From Brevibacillus panacihumi (GTDB lineage Bacteria > Bacillota > Bacilli > Brevibacillales > Brevibacillaceae), in assembly GCF_003710985.1 (NCBI RefSeq), contig NZ_RHHT01000003.1, positions 62,001-126,000 of the forward strand: 64,000 nucleotides of DNA. Reading direction: 5' to 3'. Under the pieces are notes generated by a model. The model was not told the origin of the DNA. It saw only the letters and a list, made by a program, of their open reading frames with translations, and ran no database searches. The translations under genes were made by a program, and so were the position numbers. Shown one piece after another: positions 33,243-42,898 of the stretch. Each line of letters begins with the position of its first letter. The stretch's first letter is position 1.

Positions 33243-33866
33243 TCACCGAAACAATGGCTGCTCCCACCAGCCGATCGCAGACAGGACCTGTCCTCCTTCC
33301 CGCTCAGCATGGGGAAATTGGAACATCAATGCTGTGCCGGGAGCAAGAATCCAGTGGCCGTTTTTCTCCGCGTTGATGGTGGACATCGGAGGAAGAATGC
33401 GGGTGGAGGCGATCACGCCGTCAGCAGGAGGAAAGGCACCTCCGGAAGAGTAGTGGATCTGCCCTTGCGAGGAGGGACAGGGGGAGGGCTGCACAAAGCC
33501 GGAGGTAATGTGCGAGGAGGTCTTGGCTCCAGTCACGGCACGCGCCTGTCCGAACCAAACCTGCATTTCCACTGGCTGATCCGTGAAGTTGCTGACATAC
33601 CAATCATTGATATAAAGCTGCATCGTGGAGCGGACGGGATTGACCAATGCGGCATAGCCCTGCGTGCCGCCGCTGATGTCGATCTTCTCCGTCTGCCCCA
33701 GATAGTATCTGCACTGCATGGACATCGACATGGCATAAGGAACCAGCACGTTGCCCGTGACAGCTTCGGGTGCAGGCTGGGTGGGAAAAGGGAAATATCC
33801 CATCTGCATGTACATGTCCGGCATTCCGTAGTAGTAGGAAGTATGAGTGTAGGAGGACTTTGCCAT
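33243..33866 (-). CDS. DUF6143-like protein of unknown function
   Basis: Protein of 207 residues, rich in Tyr, Met and Gly at the N-terminus (YYYGMPDMYMQMGYFPF), with no signal peptide. The rest looks all-beta: CRYYLGQTEKIDI, YAALVNPVRSTMQLYINDWYVSN, TRILPPMSTI and a final GWWEQPLF. This order of motifs matches what I recall of the DUF6143 family from Bacillales; function is unknown. It stands between helD and the arylamine acetyltransferase. Confidence 0.6.
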   Translation of the reverse strand: MAKSSYTHTSYYYGMPDMYMQMGYFPFPTQPAPEAVTGNVLVPYAMSMSMQCRYYLGQTEKIDISGGTQGYAALVNPVRSTMQLYINDWYVSNFTDQPVEMQVWFGQARAVTGAKTSSHITSGFVQPSPCPSSQGQIHYSSGGAFPPADGVIASTRILPPMSTINAEKNGHWILAPGTALMFQFPHAEREGGQVLSAIGWWEQPLFR

Positions 33867-33943
33867 CGGTTCTTCTCCTTTAAGGAAATGGTAACTCTAC
33901 AACATATGGCAAATGTCCCGGGGATGTGATTCGCCGGAATGAC

Positions 33944-34792
33944 TCAATCTTTGGGAGCGAACACGTCGATCCCTTTATTTTGCAAAATGGAGATTGCCTC
34001 CCGCACAGGCAGACGCGGCAAGCCGAATTCCTCTGCTGCCACGGCCTCAATCTCGTCAAGGGAGTGGAGCAGGATCTTTTCTTCGGTTCCGTTTTCCAGC
34101 ATGATTTGCAGCGAGTTGTTCAACAGGGAGAGACTGCGCCCCCGGTCCAATTGATAGAGCTGGACGCGCAGGCAGCCCATATAGGTAGCGTCCGGTTGAA
34201 AGGTAAGCGCCACGGATTCAGAAAAGTCGTGAATTTCCTTCGCCTCAGAAGGATCAAAATTCCACCTGTCGCTGACCAGTTCACCGCGGCGAAAGCGCAG
34301 AAAACGAAAGCGCTCTGGTTGAACGGGGTCCCGTACGATCCGGACAGACTCGAATCCAAAAGCGATTTCCTGCTCGGCTGCAGAGTGAAGGGCGACTGGT
34401 GCAAAAACCGGAGCGGCAGCCCCCATGTCGACGTATACGGGTTCATCATTCGGGAGCAGATCCCGGATGAGAATCGCCATATGCGTAGGCGACAACGGCA
34501 TGAGATGGCCCTGGTAGCCCAAAGCGCGCAGCAGAGCAAGCAGACTTCCGTTGTTGGCGAAGCAGGTTCCGCCCATGTCGTAACGAACCGCGTTGGCGAC
34601 GTACTCCTCCGGGGTGGGAACGAGCTTGTCGCTGGACTTTTGCTCGAAAAAAATCAGCTTGCTTACATTTTCATAGGGAAATACCTGCATATGTGCCCGA
34701 CAAATCGCTTGCAAGAAAGGAAAATCCGGTTCTTGCGGCTCCAGGCGCATTCGATGCAGATAGGTGATTGCCCATTCAGGCAGTTGTTTCAT
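33944..34792 (-). CDS. nat: Arylamine N-acetyltransferase
   Basis: Protein of 282 residues with the cysteine-protease-like triad of NAT enzymes: C77 (GGTCFANNG), H104 (PTHMAIL) and D122 (VDMG). It transfers acetyl groups from acetyl-CoA to arylamines or hydrazines, or acts in related amide formation. ATG 34792 follows AAGGAGGATCTTC. The frame stays open far upstream, but that part overlaps the DUF423 gene and is not homologous to NAT. Confidence 0.88.
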   Translation of the reverse strand: MKQLPEWAITYLHRMRLEPQEPDFPFLQAICRAHMQVFPYENVSKLIFFEQKSSDKLVPTPEEYVANAVRYDMGGTCFANNGSLLALLRALGYQGHLMPLSPTHMAILIRDLLPNDEPVYVDMGAAAPVFAPVALHSAAEQEIAFGFESVRIVRDPVQPERFRFLRFRRGELVSDRWNFDPSEAKEIHDFSESVALTFQPDATYMGCLRVQLYQLDRGRSLSLLNNSLQIMLENGTEEKILLHSLDEIEAVAAEEFGLPRLPVREAISILQNKGIDVFAPKD

Positions 34793-34821
34793 GAAGATCC
34801 TCCTTGTACGTAGTATGAAAA

Positions 34822-34862
34822 ACGCCCGCATCAGCAGATAGCTTTGGACTGATCGCGGGCGT
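34822..34862. terminator. Terminator of the DUF423 gene
   Basis: ACGCCCGCATCAG and CTGATCGCGGGCGT form a long stem with one bulge; TTTTTC follows on the minus strand. Confidence 0.8.
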
Positions 34863-34875
34863 CTCTTGGATGAAG

Positions 34876-35250
34876 TTAAGAAGCAATTTTCCAGGCGTGG
34901 ATCACGAGCAAGGCCCAACCGACAATGAACAAGACTCCGCCGATCGGGGTGATGGCACCCAGTACCTTGATGCCTGACATCGCCAGTGCATACAGGCTGC
35001 CAGAGAAGATCAAAGTCCCGACGAGGAAGCTCCAGCCTGCCCATTGGAGGCCACTGGAATCAGGATACCATTTGATCAAAAGCGCGACAATAATCATGGC
35101 CAGCGCGTGGGTAGTCTGATAGGTGACACCCGTGTGGAAGATTCCGAGCGAATACTCGTCCAATCGCTCCTTCAACGCATGGGCACCGAACGCTCCCAAC
35201 GCGACCGATAATAGTCCACTGATACTGCCCAGCATCAGAAACAGTTTCAT
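34876..35250 (-). CDS. DUF423-family small membrane protein
   Basis: Protein of 124 residues with four membrane helices. The N-terminal LGSISGLLSVALGAFGAHALK motif, then TYQTTHALAM, is the DUF423 (YwdK-like) signature. The role is unknown. ATG 35250 follows AAAGGAGTG. Single-gene unit with its own terminator. Confidence 0.88.
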   Translation of the reverse strand: MKLFLMLGSISGLLSVALGAFGAHALKERLDEYSLGIFHTGVTYQTTHALAMIIVALLIKWYPDSSGLQWAGWSFLVGTLIFSGSLYALAMSGIKVLGAITPIGGVLFIVGWALLVIHAWKIAS

Positions 35251-35469
35251 GAAAGGGACACTCCTTTGGATAAAGCAGGCATATGTGCCGGCTTGTGAAT
35301 GGGTCATTGAACTGTTTTCATTGTACCCCAAGATGGAAGCCCTTGCCCAATTGCAAATTCATGAACAACTGTATGTACAACGGTACAAACCCTGTCACCG
35401 GCCAGTTCATAGTATGAAGCAACGCAGGGAGCATAAATAGCCCTGCTGGCAAGGGAGGTGACAGGAATT

Positions 35470-35652
35470 ATGAACAAACTTCTTTCTCTTGCAGGTGGTC
35501 TCTTGGGCGGGTATGGCTTGCTGAAAACGCCGCTGGAGAACTCCTTCCTTTCCGGACTCGATCCGGTAGTGGATGTGGTTGGGATCGTCGCGATGCTTGT
35601 CTTCTCCGTTGGTTTGATCTACACCGGCGTACGGGATTGGATTCAACGCTGA
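35470..35652 (+). CDS. 60-residue membrane protein of unknown function
   Basis: ATG 35470 is preceded by AGGGAGGTGACAGG. The peptide has a Gly-rich hydrophobic start (LSLAGGLLGGYGLL), a short charged middle, and a second membrane helix (about 33-53), then WIQR. Two short hydrophobic segments suggest a small integral membrane protein. I cannot assign a family. A terminator follows. Confidence 0.65.
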   Translation: MNKLLSLAGGLLGGYGLLKTPLENSFLSGLDPVVDVVGIVAMLVFSVGLIYTGVRDWIQR

Positions 35653-35669
35653 CGGCAGGAGGAATATTT

Positions 35670-35690
35670 GGTGTCTCCTCGTGAGACGCC
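35670..35690. terminator. Terminator after the 60-residue membrane protein
   Basis: GGTGTCTC and GAGACGCC pair with one G-T pair around a 5-base loop, followed by TTTTTCTT. It lies between convergent genes. Confidence 0.8.
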
Positions 35691-35703
35691 TTTTTCTTAG
35701 GTT

Positions 35704-36858
35704 TTATGAATGACGGTGGAGTCGGGTTAGGAAGACAAAAATGGCAAGCGCTATTCCGACTAGAATTCCACTGACGAGACCAACATAGTCAATCGAACTG
35801 AGACTGATTACTCCTCCTCCTACGATTGCCCCTAACCCGATTCCTACATACAAGGCGGAAGCACTAAAAGAAAGAACGAGGGAAGCTTGATTGGGATGCA
35901 AGGAAATCAGGTAAGAATGTAATGCAGGATTGAGAGCAAATCCAGGCATCCCCCATAAAAGCGAAACAATCGAGACCAGAACAATCGTCATCATGCCCGG
36001 AGTGAGCAAAGGCAATAAAGAAAAAGAGAGGAGAATGAGGCTGAACCCGCCCAGGGACATGCGCAAAGTCTTGGCCGCCCCGATTCGATCTGTACCGTAT
36101 CCTCCCAGCAGGTTTCCCGCCAAGCTGCCAATTCCAAAAAGCATAAGAAACCAACTGATATTCTGCAAGGCTGTAATTTTGTGTAAAATAGGTGCTATAT
36201 AGGTATAGGTAGCAAAGCCGCCTACAGTAGCGATAATACTGACGCTCAAGGTCAACCATACATGTGTATGTAAGCCACTGAGACTCGCTTTGATGGATAA
36301 TTTCTGTTCTCTCTCGACTTTTGGCAACAGGAATAAAATTCCAACAAAGGTGATCAGCGATATGCTCGTAACAAGCAGGAAAGAGAACCGCCAGCCCCAT
36401 TCTTGACCAACCCATGTTCCGATCGGCGCTCCCAAGATTAACCCGATTGTTATCCCGGCTGTAATCATGGCTAATGCTTTGCCCCTATGCGATTCAGGGA
36501 CTAGGCTTGCCGATGCGGCCATCGCGATCGGGGTGAACAGGGCTGCGGAGAGAGCGGCTGCGATTCGAGTAGCGAATAGCCATTCAAATGAAGGGACAAT
36601 GACGGAAAGTCCGTTTGAAATCGCAAACAGCAGCATGGAGAACAGCAGTAATCTTTTGATGGGCAAATGAATCGTCAATGTTCCCAAAAAGGGTGCGCCA
36701 ATGGCGTAAGCGAAAGCAAAGGCCGTAACCAGTTGTCCTGCGGTAACGATGGAAACATCAAGATCGGCAGCAATGGTGGGTAAAATTCCTGCAATGACAA
36801 AATCGTCTGATCCAATAATGAATGTACCTAACACAAGGATCAAAAGGCGGTAGTTCAC
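35704..36858 (-). CDS. MFS efflux transporter (DHA1 type)
   Basis: Protein of 384 residues with 12 membrane helices. The first helix has TFIIGSDDFVIAGILP, similar to the AraJ/chloramphenicol-resistance-like DHA1 exporters, and PESHRGKALAMITAGITIG forms the helix 4-5 motif C region. Its start is GTG 36858, which overlaps the MerR stop (GTGA), so it is co-translated with its likely regulator. The substrate is unknown. Confidence 0.85.
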   Translation of the reverse strand: MNYRLLILVLGTFIIGSDDFVIAGILPTIAADLDVSIVTAGQLVTAFAFAYAIGAPFLGTLTIHLPIKRLLLFSMLLFAISNGLSVIVPSFEWLFATRIAAALSAALFTPIAMAASASLVPESHRGKALAMITAGITIGLILGAPIGTWVGQEWGWRFSFLLVTSISLITFVGILFLLPKVEREQKLSIKASLSGLHTHVWLTLSVSIIATVGGFATYTYIAPILHKITALQNISWFLMLFGIGSLAGNLLGGYGTDRIGAAKTLRMSLGGFSLILLSFSLLPLLTPGMMTIVLVSIVSLLWGMPGFALNPALHSYLISLHPNQASLVLSFSASALYVGIGLGAIVGGGVISLSSIDYVGLVSGILVGIALAIFVFLTRLHRHS

Positions 36859-37244
36859 TTTGTGCCACCACCCTCACCCTGATTTTTCACCTGAGTCCAG
36901 AAATGGATAAGGCTTTCCAGCTCAGATTCAATCTTTTGTAAATTTTTGATTTGTTCATGCGTATGTTCCAGCTTCTCCATGTAAAGAGCGAGTGCAAAAT
37001 CGGCGCATGTAGGATTAATATCGATCGGATGCAAGGGGTCGCAGGAGACTACGGGATGTATCTCCTCGGTATTCAAGCCTAAACCGAGAAACAGCTGAAC
37101 TGCTTTCACACGCTCTACATCCTGTTCGCTGTAAATTCGGTACCCGTTTTCCAATCGCTTGGGATGAATGAGCTTCTTTTCCTCATAGTAGCGAAGAGAG
37201 CGGATGCTGACTCCCGTTTTTTGCGATAATTCACTTATTTTCAT
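36855..37244 (-). CDS. MerR-family transcriptional regulator
   Basis: Protein of 129 residues with a MerR winged helix at 1-70 (MKISELSQKTGVSIRSLRYYEEKKL split over helix-turn-helix and wing, then NGYRIYSEQDV), a dimerising coiled coil (about 85-118), and one conserved-looking Cys pair region (C68 and C79) in between. It overlaps the MFS gene by four bases and should control it in response to a drug or metabolite. An AAGGAGG site lies 8 bases before the ATG. Confidence 0.88.
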   Translation of the reverse strand: MKISELSQKTGVSIRSLRYYEEKKLIHPKRLENGYRIYSEQDVERVKAVQLFLGLGLNTEEIHPVVSCDPLHPIDINPTCADFALALYMEKLEHTHEQIKNLQKIESELESLIHFWTQVKNQGEGGGTK

Positions 37245-37343
37245 CTATGTTTGCCTCCTTGTATTCTGAAGTTATAGACAGAGTAAAGTATGACATCGTG
37301 TGAGGGTCAATAAGGCGTATTTTCGCCAAGAGAGGAGTTCATC

Positions 37344-38192
37344 ATGTCTACCTACAGCGTTATCGAGCATCTGCTGTTTCCGCCGACATTGATACATAGC
37401 CAGAAGCTGCGGCTCGCGCTGGAAGGAAAGACTGTGCTTATCACGGGGGCGAGCTCGGGAATTGGTGAGCAGCTTTCGTATCTGTTGGCTGATCAGAGGG
37501 TTCATCTCATTTTGGTTGCCAGAAGAGAGGACAAGCTCCTGGCCATGAAGAAAGAGCTCGAATCAAGAGGAGCCAGCATCAGTCTGTTTCCGGCCGACCT
37601 TCGCCAGAAGCAGGAGATGGAGGGCTTGCTTGCATTTCTCCATCAGCTTCCCAACGGATTGGATATCGTCGTCAGCAATGCCGGTCATTCCATCAGGCGC
37701 CCGATCTATGACTCCCTGGGCCGCTTGCATGACTTTACCCGCACGATGGCAATCCATTATTTTGCCCCGGTCCAACTGCTCATGTCTGTGCTTCCCCTGC
37801 TCGAGAAAAAGCAAGGCCAGATTCTCAATATCTCGACCGTAAACGCTCTGCTCCTCCCCTTTCCCCATTGGGCGGCGTACCAGGCATCAAAAGCTGCTTT
37901 CGACACCTGGTTTCGATCTGCCCAGCCGGAGATGAACAACAGGGGGATTTCCACGACTTCGATCTACTTTCCATTGGTCCGAACTCCCATGATCGAGCCG
38001 ACGGAAGCGTATCGGACGTTTCCTGCCATGTCTCCCGTGCACGCAGCAAGGATCATTGCAAAGGCAATCTACAAAAAAAGAGCCCTATACAAGCCATGGT
38101 GGCTGATTTTTGGCCAGTTGGCCTCCGTCGTTTTCAGAAGGTGGTTGGAGAAGGGCATTCCAAGGGTTTTGCAGAAAGGCAAGGGAAAATAG
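37344..38192 (+). CDS. Short-chain dehydrogenase/reductase
   Basis: Classical SDR of 282 residues with an N-terminal extension of about 28 residues. It has TGASSGIGEQ for NAD(P) binding, VSNAGHS (NNAG variant), a catalytic ISTVNA serine region and YQASK with the active Tyr and Lys. The basic residue in ARREDK after strand 2 favours NADPH. It is followed after only 2 bases by an acyl-CoA ligase gene, so it probably acts on a fatty or aromatic acyl substrate in the same pathway. The C-terminus ends in a hydrophobic, basic tail that may associate with the membrane. Confidence 0.85.
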   Translation: MSTYSVIEHLLFPPTLIHSQKLRLALEGKTVLITGASSGIGEQLSYLLADQRVHLILVARREDKLLAMKKELESRGASISLFPADLRQKQEMEGLLAFLHQLPNGLDIVVSNAGHSIRRPIYDSLGRLHDFTRTMAIHYFAPVQLLMSVLPLLEKKQGQILNISTVNALLLPFPHWAAYQASKAAFDTWFRSAQPEMNNRGISTTSIYFPLVRTPMIEPTEAYRTFPAMSPVHAARIIAKAIYKKRALYKPWWLIFGQLASVVFRRWLEKGIPRVLQKGKGK

Positions 38193-38194
38193 AC

Positions 38195-39772
38195 GTGCTG
38201 AAACTACTTTATATCTTGAACAAAATGAAGCTGCTTTCTCCCTTGACGTTACTTCGTTTAACGGCCGCCGTCTACCGCCATGGAATCAATCTGATGACGC
38301 TGCTGAATTTCTCAGCGAGGATGTACGGGGAAAAGCTGGCGTTAGTAGGCGAAGGGGAAAGCTTAACCTATCAACAATTGTATACACAAGCCGAACAGCT
38401 TTGTGCTGTACTGCAAAAGAGATATCAACTTACCCGCGGCAAAAAAGCGGGACTAGCTTGCAGCAACCATGCGTCTTTGGTCAGAGCGATCTTTGCTGTT
38501 TCGTCGTCGGGAGCGGATGTCTACCTTCTTCCTGCAAAAACAAGCGAGGGGCAGTTTCAACGCCTGTTGCAGAAGCATGATTTCGATCTGTTGGTCTGCG
38601 ATGAGGAACAGAGCCACTGGCTAGGCGATTTTCCGTCTGGGAAAATGCTGTTGAGTTATCATGAGACATTGCCAGCGATCAACAGCCTTTGCTTTGAACG
38701 TGCGAACGAGAAAACAAAGCTGCAACGGATGTCAGCGGGAAAGCTGGTTTTATTAACCGGGGGAACGACCGGAGGGGCCAAGGAAGCCAGGCACAAACCG
38801 TCGCTCTTTCATTATTTGGACCCTTTTTTCGCTTTTCTGACCCGCTTGAACATTTTGCCATGTCATACGGCGTATATTGCAACGCCGATTTATCACGGGT
38901 ACGGGGTAGCGGTCTTGCTCTTATTCATGGCCCTGGGGAAAAAAGTCGTCGTTCAGCAGAGATTCGAACCCGTACAAGCATGCCGTTTGATTCGCGAACA
39001 CCAGGTAGAGGTCGTCACCGTCGTACCGCTGATGCTGCATAAAATGCTGAGAACCAACGCAGCTGATTTGAAGTCCCTTGCATGTATTGCCTCGGGTGGA
39101 GCAGAGCTGAACCCAAAGCTGGTGAAGGAGACGGCTGAGAAGCTGGGAGCGGTCTTGTACAATCTGTACGGCACGTCGGAAGCGGGCTTGAATATCATCG
39201 CGACACCACAGGATCTCCGTTATTCTGCCCGGACGATCGGACGAAAGATTGACGGTGTGCGCATCAAAATCGTGGATGAACACAACAAAGAAGTGGCAGT
39301 CGGTCAACCCGGCCAATTATGCATCCAAAACAAGTGGTCGATGAAGAATCGCTCCAAAGCCTGGATCGAGACCGGGGATGTCGGCTACCGGGATGAAAAG
39401 AGCTACTATTTTCTATGCGGCAGAACAGATAGCATGATTGTTTCAGCAGGTGTGAATGTGTATCCGCTTGAAGTGGAGCAGATTCTTCTTACTCACCCGC
39501 ATGTAGAGGATGCCGTCGTGATTGGAGTCCCGGACGAATGGTACGGGCAGCGATTGCAAGCCTATATCCTTCTCGCACCGCAGGCAGAGGTGACAACGGA
39601 GGAGATGTTCGCGTGGCTGCGCCCCAGGCTGGCACGCAATCAACAGCCGAAGGAGATTCTTTTTGTAGATCGTTTGCCTTATACCCATTTGGGGAAGGTG
39701 GACAGGAAAATGCTGTTACGAAATGGAATCAATTGGGGAAGGGAAAGTAACGGATCGTTCAGGAGGTGTTGA
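38195..39772 (+). CDS. AMP-forming acyl-CoA ligase (ANL superfamily)
   Basis: Adenylating enzyme of about 525 residues. The P-loop-like LLTGGTTGGAKEA, the A5 motif YGTSEAG, ETGDVGYRD, and the hinge GRTDSMIVSAGVNVYP are all present; the A10 lysine is near LGKVDRKML at the C-terminus. It activates a carboxylic acid, probably a fatty acid, with ATP and CoA. GTG 38195 lies 2 bases after the SDR stop and is the simplest start; ATG 38226 is an alternative. Together with the SDR it may form a small lipid-modification operon. Confidence 0.85.
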   Translation: MLKLLYILNKMKLLSPLTLLRLTAAVYRHGINLMTLLNFSARMYGEKLALVGEGESLTYQQLYTQAEQLCAVLQKRYQLTRGKKAGLACSNHASLVRAIFAVSSSGADVYLLPAKTSEGQFQRLLQKHDFDLLVCDEEQSHWLGDFPSGKMLLSYHETLPAINSLCFERANEKTKLQRMSAGKLVLLTGGTTGGAKEARHKPSLFHYLDPFFAFLTRLNILPCHTAYIATPIYHGYGVAVLLLFMALGKKVVVQQRFEPVQACRLIREHQVEVVTVVPLMLHKMLRTNAADLKSLACIASGGAELNPKLVKETAEKLGAVLYNLYGTSEAGLNIIATPQDLRYSARTIGRKIDGVRIKIVDEHNKEVAVGQPGQLCIQNKWSMKNRSKAWIETGDVGYRDEKSYYFLCGRTDSMIVSAGVNVYPLEVEQILLTHPHVEDAVVIGVPDEWYGQRLQAYILLAPQAEVTTEEMFAWLRPRLARNQQPKEILFVDRLPYTHLGKVDRKMLLRNGINWGRESNGSFRRC

Positions 39773-39773
39773 T

Positions 39774-39875
39774 TTGTTTGCAATTGGTATACCGGGACTG
39801 ATACTCATCAGTACACTCGTGTTATTGGTTGTCATCGTCGTGATGATCGTTCAGGCATTAACTAAGAGACCCTAA
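39774..39875 (+). CDS. 33-residue membrane microprotein, TatA-like start
   Basis: A TTG start at 39774 overlaps the end of the acyl-CoA ligase gene and follows a perfect AGGAGGTG. The peptide begins FAIGIPGLILIS, close to the N-terminus of TatA proteins (IGIPGLILI), continues as one long hydrophobic helix, and ends in TKRP. It lacks the FGPxKLPE hinge and the amphipathic helix of TatA. It may be a lipid-operon accessory peptide, a degenerate TatA, or an unrelated membrane peptide. The ribosome binding site and coupling support translation. Confidence 0.55.
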   Translation: MFAIGIPGLILISTLVLLVVIVVMIVQALTKRP

Positions 39876-39888
39876 ATCCGGTTAGATT

Positions 39889-39925
39889 ACCCGTCTTTCG
39901 CTTACACTACTTTGTGAAAGGCGGG
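39889..39925. other. Hairpin between the microprotein and DUF3889 genes
   Basis: CCCGTCTTTC and GAAAGGCGGG can pair around a 16-base loop, but no T-run follows. The 3' arm contains the AAAGG ribosome binding site of the next gene, so it could hide that site. Confidence 0.4.
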
Positions 39926-39931
39926 ATCTGC

Positions 39932-40255
39932 ATGCATGCACTCATTCGTTTTGTTCTGCTTTTTTTCCTGATCTCATTTTCTGCTTCCGCAATTGCCATG
40001 GCTCCAGAGACTCCTTCCTATGCGAAGTGGGGAAGAATGGCCATGCAAGAAACCCAAAAGCGCTACCCCATGGCCGCTATCATTGATTACCTGCATGTTG
40101 GGCGGGAGAACTTGCAGACTGATAGGGCGCGGGAGACCTTCAAGCTATGGCTGCGGCAAGACAGTAGAGAGTTCGGGGTATCGGTCATCATTACGTTTGA
40201 CCCTCGGACAGAGAAAGTGATTTCGATGGAATTCAGAGATGGCCAGGCGCCATAA
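39932..40255 (+). CDS. DUF3889-family secreted protein
   Basis: Protein of about 107 residues with a signal peptide (ALIRFVLLFFLISFSASAIA) and a DUF3889 domain: YAKWGRMAMQETQKRYP, IIDYLHVGR, FKLWLRQDSREFGVSV and FDPRTEKV. The family is exported in Bacillales and has no known role. ATG 39932 is preferred since AAAGGCGGG lies before it. Confidence 0.82.
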   Translation: MHALIRFVLLFFLISFSASAIAMAPETPSYAKWGRMAMQETQKRYPMAAIIDYLHVGRENLQTDRARETFKLWLRQDSREFGVSVIITFDPRTEKVISMEFRDGQAP

Positions 40256-40303
40256 AATCCAAACTCTAAAATCACGCTTCGCAAATCAGAAAGGAGATCT
40301 AGC

Positions 40304-41197
40304 ATGCATACCATCGCCAAAACAAACCACATCTTCTCATTTGCACCCGACCTCAAATCCGTGATGACAGTGGAATCAGGGGCTGAGATCGTGTTTGAGA
40401 CCTATGACTGCTACCGGGGGCAGTTGACGGAACCGTCCAAAAACAAGATACATGCTCTGCAGGGGGTGAATCCCGCTACGGGGCCAGTTGCCGTCAAGGG
40501 GGCCATGCCGGGGGATACTTTGAAAGTGACAGTGATATCCATTGACCTCGAGGAGACGGGAATCATGTACCTGCGACCAGGGGCAGGAGCGCTGCATAAA
40601 TATGTGCAGGAACCTGAAGTGAAAACCTTTCGCGTAGCTGATGGCTCGATTTATTTTAACGAACGGCATGTATTCCCTGTCAGGAAGATGATCGGCGTCA
40701 TCGGTGTCGCGCCAAAGACCGAAGATATCCCTACGTTTTCCCCTGGTAATCACGGCGGAAATATGGATACGAAGGAAATTACGGAGGGGGCAGTCGTCTA
40801 TCTGCCGGTTTCTGTTGCGGGCGCACAATTGGCCATTGGGGATGTCCATGCGTTGATGGGCGACGGAGAGGTAGCTGTTTGTGGACTGGAGATCGGCAGT
40901 CGTGTGCGGGTAAAGGTGGAGGTGCTGAAACAACAGCATTTTCACACCCCTGTTGTGGAGGATTCAACGAATTTCTATGTGATTGCTTCTGCCGCTACGC
41001 TCGATGAAGCCTGTCAGTCTGCTGTCGAGAGTATGTTTACATTTTTACAAGAGCGCCTGCCCGAATACGAGGCTAACGAGATTGTCTGCATCATGGGGCT
41101 GCGTGGAGATTTGCGCGTGTCACAGATCGTCAATCCATTGCGAACGGCTAAATTTGTGATGCCGAAGGAAGGGTTAGAAGTGACCTTTGCCAGGTAA
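40304..41197 (+). CDS. Acetamidase/formamidase-family amidohydrolase
   Basis: Protein of 297 residues of the FmdA/AmdA family: GPVAVKGAMPGDTLKV near the N-terminus, FSPGNHGGNMDTKEITEGAVVYLPV in the centre, IGDVHALMGDGEVAVCGLE, and a C-terminal DLRVSQIVNP. These enzymes split formamide or acetamide into ammonia and the acid. Formate would be the product for formamide, which fits a formate-using organism, although the formate cluster lies 20 kb away and no direct link is shown. AGAAAGGAGATC precedes the ATG. Confidence 0.88.
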   Translation: MHTIAKTNHIFSFAPDLKSVMTVESGAEIVFETYDCYRGQLTEPSKNKIHALQGVNPATGPVAVKGAMPGDTLKVTVISIDLEETGIMYLRPGAGALHKYVQEPEVKTFRVADGSIYFNERHVFPVRKMIGVIGVAPKTEDIPTFSPGNHGGNMDTKEITEGAVVYLPVSVAGAQLAIGDVHALMGDGEVAVCGLEIGSRVRVKVEVLKQQHFHTPVVEDSTNFYVIASAATLDEACQSAVESMFTFLQERLPEYEANEIVCIMGLRGDLRVSQIVNPLRTAKFVMPKEGLEVTFAR

Positions 41198-41442
41198 GCA
41201 TTGAAATAAGGCGAGAATCTTTTAGGCAAATTTTTTACGAAGTCCGAGAAATAATCGTTTCTTTTTTGCGATAACCCGAAACAAGGACGGGCAGTCAGGC
41301 AGGAAACACTTCTGCTTTGACTGCTTTTTGTATCTCTAGCTCAAATAACCTGCAGATGGACCGCATACTTCCGTAAAACATAGCGTCTTTTGCCGACAAC
41401 CTCATATACATATAGCAGGTGCCTGAAAGAGGAGGGGACGTC

Positions 41443-42867
41443 ATGACAAATGAAGAACGCAAAGAGCTGGAGCGGTCCATCGACGAGATCACCGAAATTG
41501 CCAAAGGATTCGGTCTCGATTTTTACCCGATGCGCTATGAGATTTGCCCGGCTGACATTATTTATACATTCGGGGCGTACGGGATGCCGACTCGATTTTC
41601 GCATTGGAGTTTTGGCAAATCCTTCCATCGGATGAAGCTGCAATACGACCTGAATCTGAGCAAAATTTACGAACTCGTAATCAACTCCAATCCCTGCTAC
41701 GCCTTCCTGTTGGACGGCAATACGCTGATCCAGAACAAGCTGATCGTCGCACACGTCCTGGCCCACTGCGACTTTTTCAAGAACAATGTACGCTTCTCCA
41801 ACACGAACCGTGAAATGGTGGAGAGCATGGCCGCGAGCAGCGAGCGGATTCGCCAGTACGAAATCCAATACGGCAAGGAAGCGGTGGAAGATCTGCTGGA
41901 TGCAGCCTTGGCGATCCAGGAGCATATCGATCCCAGTCTGCTGCGTCCCAAGCTGCGCTGGAAGCGGGAGTCGGAGGAGCCGGTGAACACCAGCAAGGAA
42001 CGGACCAGCCCGTACGACGATCTGTGGAATCTGGATCGCAAGGAGAAAAAGGAGCAGGATTCCGCCGCCAAGCCTGCTGCCCGCAAGTTCCCGCCGCAGC
42101 CGGAAAAAGACCTCCTGCTGTTCATTATGGAATACAGCACGGTGCTGGAAGACTGGCAGCGCGATGTCCTGACCATTATCCGCGATGAGATGCTGTATTT
42201 CTGGCCTCAGCTGGAGACGAAGATCATGAACGAAGGATGGGCGACCTACTGGCATATGCGCATCCTACGCGAGATGGATTTGACCGAAGCGGAGACCATT
42301 GATTTCGCCAAGCTGCATTCCTCGGTCATCCAGCCGTCCACGACGAGCATTAACCCGTACCACCTCGGCTTGAAAATCTTCGAGGACATCGAGGAACGCT
42401 GGAACAATCCGACACAGGAGGAGCAGGAGCGCTTTGGCCGCAAACCGGGAGAGGGACGCGCCAAGATTTTCGAGGTGCGGGAGCTGGAGTCTGACATCAG
42501 CTTCATTCGCAACTTCCTGACGCAGGATCTGGTCAACAAACTCGACCTCTACATGTTTGGCAAACAGGGGAACGAATGGGTCGTAACCGACAAGCAATGG
42601 GAGCAGGTGCGGGATGGTTTGGCCGCTACGCGCGTCAACGGCGGCTTCCCGTACGTCATGGTGCATGATGGCGACCACCTCCGCTCTGGGGAGCTGTATT
42701 TGAAGCATCACTACGAGGGGCTGGAGCTGGATGTCAAATACGTGGAAAAAACCTTGCCATATGTGTACCATCTCTGGGGCAGGGGCGTTCATCTCGAGAC
42801 CGTGATGGAGGACCGGCAGGCGCTGTTCAGCTATGAAGGGAAAAAGGTGAATCGCCGCTTTTTGTAA
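41443..42867 (+). CDS. spoVR: Stage V sporulation protein R (SpoVR)
   Basis: Protein of 474 residues matching Spo[27 protein letters not shown] near the N-terminus, [35 protein letters not shown]-like segment ([12 protein letters not shown]), and [16 protein letters not shown] toward the end. In Bacillus it is made in the mother cell and needed for spore cortex formation. ATG 41443 follows AGAGGAGGGGACG. A CATATACAT near 41403 resembles a sigma-E -10, which would fit mother-cell expression, but the -35 is weak. Confidence 0.93.
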   Translation: MTNEERKELERSIDEITEIAKGFGLDFYPMRYEICPADIIYTFGAYGMPTRFSHWSFGKSFHRMKLQYDLNLSKIYELVINSNPCYAFLLDGNTLIQNKLIVAHVLAHCDFFKNNVRFSNTNREMVESMAASSERIRQYEIQYGKEAVEDLLDAALAIQEHIDPSLLRPKLRWKRESEEPVNTSKERTSPYDDLWNLDRKEKKEQDSAAKPAARKFPPQPEKDLLLFIMEYSTVLEDWQRDVLTIIRDEMLYFWPQLETKIMNEGWATYWHMRILREMDLTEAETIDFAKLHSSVIQPSTTSINPYHLGLKIFEDIEERWNNPTQEEQERFGRKPGEGRAKIFEVRELESDISFIRNFLTQDLVNKLDLYMFGKQGNEWVVTDKQWEQVRDGLAATRVNGGFPYVMVHDGDHLRSGELYLKHHYEGLELDVKYVEKTLPYVYHLWGRGVHLETVMEDRQALFSYEGKKVNRRFL

Positions 42868-42898
42868 GCATACGAAAAGGAATGTAGAAGGAGGAACT

